Positions 59,902 through 64,000 of a stretch of DNA of 64,000 nt are shown one piece after another. The DNA is taken from NCBI RefSeq assembly GCF_002234675.1, contig NC_019871.2, positions 16,896,331 to 16,960,330 on the forward strand, in the 5' to 3' direction. The stretch comes from Oryzias latipes. Its lineage: Eukaryota; Chordata; Actinopteri; Beloniformes; Adrianichthyidae. The notes under the pieces are model-generated. The model saw only the letters and a list, made by a program, of their open reading frames with translations. It had not been told where the DNA came from and ran no database searches. The translations under genes and the position numbers were made by a program. The stretch's first letter is position 1, and each line of letters opens with the position of its first letter.

Positions 59902-62900
59902 ATGCTCTTTACTCCGACGTTCTTGCTGTCGAGGCTCCTCCGACATCTCTCCATCATCATGTTCAGCTCTGACAGACTCACAGTACCGGAATATGTCAGC
60001 CGGCTCCAGCGAAGGAGGAGCGGCTCAGGGAGCGAGCCCAAGGCCGTTTCTCCGGGGTTCAGCACCGAAGTCCAGGCAGTCTTGAACACTTCCCTCCCGG
60101 CCCTGCGCTCAGCCATCCAGATGCTGAAGTCCGCTCAAGAACACTCGGACTCGAACGAGATCCGCAGGGCTGTCGCAGACATCTACCAGCTGGTGAAGGA
60201 GGCCTGGGTTTTACCTGGCGTCGGACGTCGGGTGGCTGAAGAAATCTGCAATCGGATCCGGCTGGATGGAGGCCTGGCGCTGGTGCTGCAGCTCCAACAG
60301 ACGCCCGATGTGGAGATCAACTACGAGTCTGCAAAACTCCTGGAGCAGATTCTCACCTCAGAGAACAGGTAATGTTGGTAGACGTTCATCCAAAGGTTAC
60401 AAGGCAGGCAGCCTCTAAAAAACCTCCAAATGACAAATGTTGTTACTCTAAATATTAAAGTTCTCAATAACTTTGTTAAATTTTGTGTTAAGGATATATA
60501 TTTTTGTTTATTTCTGCAAAAGAAAAGGAAACTTATCAGTAGCAAACACAGCGATTGATGTAAATTAGAGAATGACTTTTTCACTGCATGAGAAACGAAA
60601 GAGTAACTGGAGCCAAGTCAGTTCATAAAGTAACCACTAGGTTACACAAGGTTAGCAGCTTTTTACCTCCATATCACACCTTTCAAACATACAGCAGAAA
60701 TACACATACTTACAGAATAGCTACATATTTTTGTGTTTGGATGTTCAAGACAGCAGCGGTTCACCTTTCGGCATGTCCCTTCAGGAGCCGCCACAGCAAA
60801 TCAGCTTTCAATGCTTCGCACAGGTGGTTTGGCAGAGATTTTTTACACCAGATGCCCTTCCTGACACAACCCTGTTTTTTATCCGGGCTGGGGACTGGAT
60901 AAAATACAAGTTTGGGTCCCCCTTGTGACTGCATAGTTAGGCACTAGGCAGTAGAGTGAAGGGTTTTGCCCAAGGACCCGCACTGGAAACCTTCAGGACA
61001 GCAGTTCTGTGGGTGAATTTGAAAAAAATAATTGATGCCTTTCATTAACTATAGTTGTATTTGATGGTGTCTGATTGCAAACGGTTGTTCCAACAGGGAC
61101 TATGTTGCACGCCTGGGTCTAGGAGTCATCCTCAACCTGGCTCAACAGCATGAGGATGCTCAGCTGGCTCGCAGTGTCTCCGGCATCCTAGAGCACATGT
61201 TCAAACACACAGAGGAAACATCTGTCAACCTCATCTCCAACGGGGCCCTGGATGCTCTCCTTTTTTGGTGCCGAGGCAAAGATCCCACCGTGCTGCGCCA
61301 CTGTGCCGTAGCGCTGGCAAACTGTGCCATGTACGGAGGCCACCGCTGTCAGCGGTGGATGATTGAGAAGCAGGCGGCTGAGTGGCTCTTCCCTCTGGCT
61401 TTCTCTAAAGAGGACGAGCTTATCCGCTTCCACGCCTGCCTGGCTGTGACCGTGCTGGCTGCAAACCGAGAAATCGAGAAGGAGGTGGTGAAATCTGGGA
61501 CTTTGGAGCTGGTCGAACCTTTCATTGCATCTCTGGATCCAGATGACTTTGCCCGCAGTTTATCGGACAGCGCCGATTGCATGCAGGGAAAGTCTGCATC
61601 TGACCTCCAGCACCTCTTGCCTCTGCTGGATGGCACAAGAGTGGAGGGAAAGTGCATTGCTGCCTTTTACCTTTGTGTTGAGGCTAGTATCAAGTCCCGT
61701 CAGCACAACACTAAGGTATGAGCGGGGCTCACTTACCATAGAGTTTAAATGACATCTGATACCTTAAGTTCTGGTTTGTCTTATGTATTTAAAGATATTT
61801 CAAGAGATTGGAGCAATTCAGAGCCTGAAAAGAATCGTCATGTACTGCAGCATGGGTACAGCCTGTTTACTTGCCAAGAAGGCGCTAAGCATGATGGGAG
61901 AAGAAGTGCCCAAAAGAATCTTCCCATCTGTCTCCAACTGGAAAAGCTCTGAAGTGCGGGTGTGGTTGCAGCAGGTGGACTTCAGTGCTTATTGTGACCG
62001 TTTCCAGGTGAATAAGAAAGGAAAATCGTAAGAAAAAAAGGAACGGAGAACACTAACATGTTCGTGCCTATAGGCTAACCGGTCTGCTGGTGATGTGTGT
62101 TGCTGCACAGGAGCTTCAGGTGGATGGAGATCTCCTTCTGAACATAACAGATCAAGATCTGAGTTCTGATTTGGGCATGACTGCAGGTCTCACCCGTAAG
62201 AGGTAAGACAATCACACTATGTGTGTAAAGTTGGTGTTGTGTAAACATATGTTTTGATTTTTTTAAATCATGCTCCAGATTTTTGCGAGAGTTACGAGTG
62301 CTCAAAACATATGCTGACTACTCCACAAGCGACCCAAACAACATGAGTGACTGGCTGGCTGAGGTGGACCCTCTTTTCCGTCAGTACACCTACGGCATGG
62401 TCCAATCAGGAGTGGATCGAAACAACATCCTGAACCTCAATGATCACCACCTTCAGTATGACTGCCACATAGAAAATGGAGTCCACAGAGCAAAGATACT
62501 GTCCGCCAGCCGCAAACCATCCAAGCCATGCCACACAGACGCGCAGCCGCCTGGGCCCGACGTGTTCATCAGCTACCGCCGGACGACCGGCTCCCAGCTG
62601 GCTAGGTCAGGACTAAAAGTTGCTTCGATTTCTTTTTTTTTTTTTTATAGCAGTAAGCCGATATTTAGAATTGACATAAGAACAAGATGATTTAAAAAAA
62701 AACTTTTGTCGTCTTTAGCCTTCTGAAGGTGCACCTACAGGTCAGAGGATACAGTGTCTTCATAGACGTGGAAAAGCTGGAGGCTGGCAAATTTGAAGAC
62801 AAACTGGTTCAGAGTGTGCAGCGGGCGCAGCACTTTATCCTGGTCCTGTCAGCCAACGCACTCGACAAATGCATGGGCGACACTGGCATGAAGGATTGGG

Positions 62901-63902
62901 TGCACAAGGTCAGGAGGTTTTCTTTCTTTCACATGTATATAAATATCCAAACGCCCATTTGGACTTACCAAAATTGACACACTCTGTGAAAGACTTGATT
63001 AAACAAAATGTTAAAGTGTTCCCATTGTATGACATCACAAAAATGGTGCTAAATAACTCCCATGAAATTAACATGTCATAGGGCGCATTCTTGTTATAAC
63101 TGATGTTGTCTTAATGCCTCTGAGAATGAGATCCTTATTACCTTGATGAAGGTTATACACAAAAATTCTTGATACCAGTCAACACTATGGGGACATTGAT
63201 ACAGATGTGTTTAATGCACGGAAACGTTTTTAGTGTTTTCATGTCTTTTGGTTCATGTCTCGGTGGTTTTTGTTATCTGAACTTTAATCCTGTAACAAAG
63301 TTTTTCATTCATGAAGTAGTGAGGGCAACACTCTCATTACTGCTTAAAAAAGGGGTCACCAGGCCTTGAATTTGCTGACGATTTTTTAAAATGTCAAATT
63401 AAACATTTTTTAGTTGAAGAAAATGTCCTTTTTGTTGCAGGAAATAGTCACAGCCCTGGCTTGTAAGAAGAACATTGTTCCTGTCGTGGATAATTTCGTG
63501 TGGCCTGAACCCACGTCATTACCTGAAGACATGAGACCTGTACTCAACTTCAATGGCATCAAGTAAGTATCAGAACCTTCAGTTGTTGAAATAATTGAGT
63601 TTATTCAGCATTGAAAGCAAAATTTCATGTCTTTTGCCAAAAATTGAGAATTGTTTTAACAGATGTAATAGTTTGTTTTTGTGGGTTTATAATGGTGGTC
63701 TTTATTCCATAAATATTTAATCTGTACAATCAGGAAACTGTCAGATCTGCATTTGTTACTGATTTTTGTTACTGCTTCTTGCTCATACAGATGGTCTCAT
63801 GAATATCAGAAGGCCACAGTTGAGAAGATCCTCCGCTTCCTGAAAGAACCACAAGACCAAACTGACCGTGCTAATAAGTCCAAAGAGCAGGAGAAAAAAT
63901 AA
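59902..63902 (+). CDS. sarm1: SARM1 NAD+ hydrolase (ARM-SAM-SAM-TIR; 8 exons, 713 aa)
   Basis: Exons: 59902-60368, 61097-61715, 61795-62007, 62111-62202, 62279-62605, 62719-62908, 63441-63562, 63791-63902; all phases join; human is 724 aa. SARM1 is held off by its ARM domain and, when NMN/NAD+ rises, its TIR domain cleaves NAD+, driving axon degeneration. A hydrophobic/basic N-terminus ([17 protein letters not shown]) fits the mitochondrial-association signal. ARM repeats span about residues 60-400 and keep the [15 protein letters not shown] stretch of the allosteric site. Two SAM domains follow ([14 protein letters not shown]...; [15 protein letters not shown]...). The TIR domain starts at D558 (DVFISYRR) and keeps the BB-loop [11 protein letters not shown] and the W633-VHK-E637 motif equivalent to catalytic human Glu642. 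A second in-frame Met at residue 20 could also start translation. The 3' UTR runs past the window edge. Confidence 0.97.
60780..60985 (+). repeat. Dispersed repeat copy in sarm1 intron 1
   Basis: Same family as 744-907, opposite orientation. It reads CGCACAGGTGGTTTGGCAGA, TTTTTTACACCAGATGCCCT, TCCTGACACAACCCTG, ATCCGGGCTGGGGACTGG, CTTGTGACTGCATAGTTAGG and GGGTTTTGCCCAAGGACC. It looks more complete than the first copy. Confidence 0.65.
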
Positions 63903-64000
63903 GTGGACAAAAAGTGCAGCAGAATCAAATACCATTCATGATGTCTCCTTCCTTCCACATGTTGTAGTCAAAAACTCTCAAATGGTTTTCCTTACTGCTA

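Overview
This is a vertebrate, teleost-type nuclear DNA window. Coding sequence is split into short exons with GT...AG borders, separated by AT-rich introns. Fish-style repeats are scattered through it: tRNA-derived SINEs, hAT and TA-flanked MITEs, a Tc1 remnant, non-LTR fragments and long G/C homopolymers. No operons, CRISPR arrays or prokaryotic signals are present. The repeat set looks percomorph or medaka-like, but the species cannot be fixed from the sequence alone.

Layout. 1-4.8 kb: intergenic and repeat-rich. 4.9-12.1 kb (+): a Rieske/FAD oxidoreductase of the AIFM3/AIFM4 type, 18 coding exons. 13.8-16.5 kb (-): an arsenite methyltransferase homologue (as3mt), 10 coding exons. 18.1-33.2 kb (+): prpf8, the spliceosome core protein, with all 42 coding exons resolved (2354 codons). 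Two paralogous H/ACA-type snoRNA candidates lie in two of its introns. 33.4-43.7 kb (+): rilp, a Rab7/dynein-linked lysosomal adaptor, 8 exons. 46.3-51.7 kb (+): scarf1, an EGF-repeat scavenger receptor, 11 exons. 52.6-56.2 kb (-): vitronectin, 8 exons. 59.9-63.9 kb (+): sarm1, the ARM-SAM-SAM-TIR NAD hydrolase of axon degeneration, 8 exons.

Context. prpf8-rilp-scarf1 and vtn-sarm1 are each neighbours in human (17p13.3 and 17q11.2). Here the two blocks are joined, which supports the orthology calls. These genes do not form one pathway; the arrangement is conserved synteny. Each exon chain was built by hand from splice sites, reading phase and family similarity, and every chain closes in frame with no internal stop.

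No wholly new multi-gene system was found. The best leads are: (1) an as3mt homologue that keeps Cys32, Cys61 and Cys156 but has Gly at the Cys206 position; (2) a pair of intronic H/ACA snoRNA candidates inside prpf8 with compensatory stem changes; (3) a GC-AG intron within prpf8; (4) a window-internal MITE family and a 900-bp hAT MITE with a perfect 8-bp target duplication; (5) a Trp/Arg/Asp-rich expansion in vitronectin.
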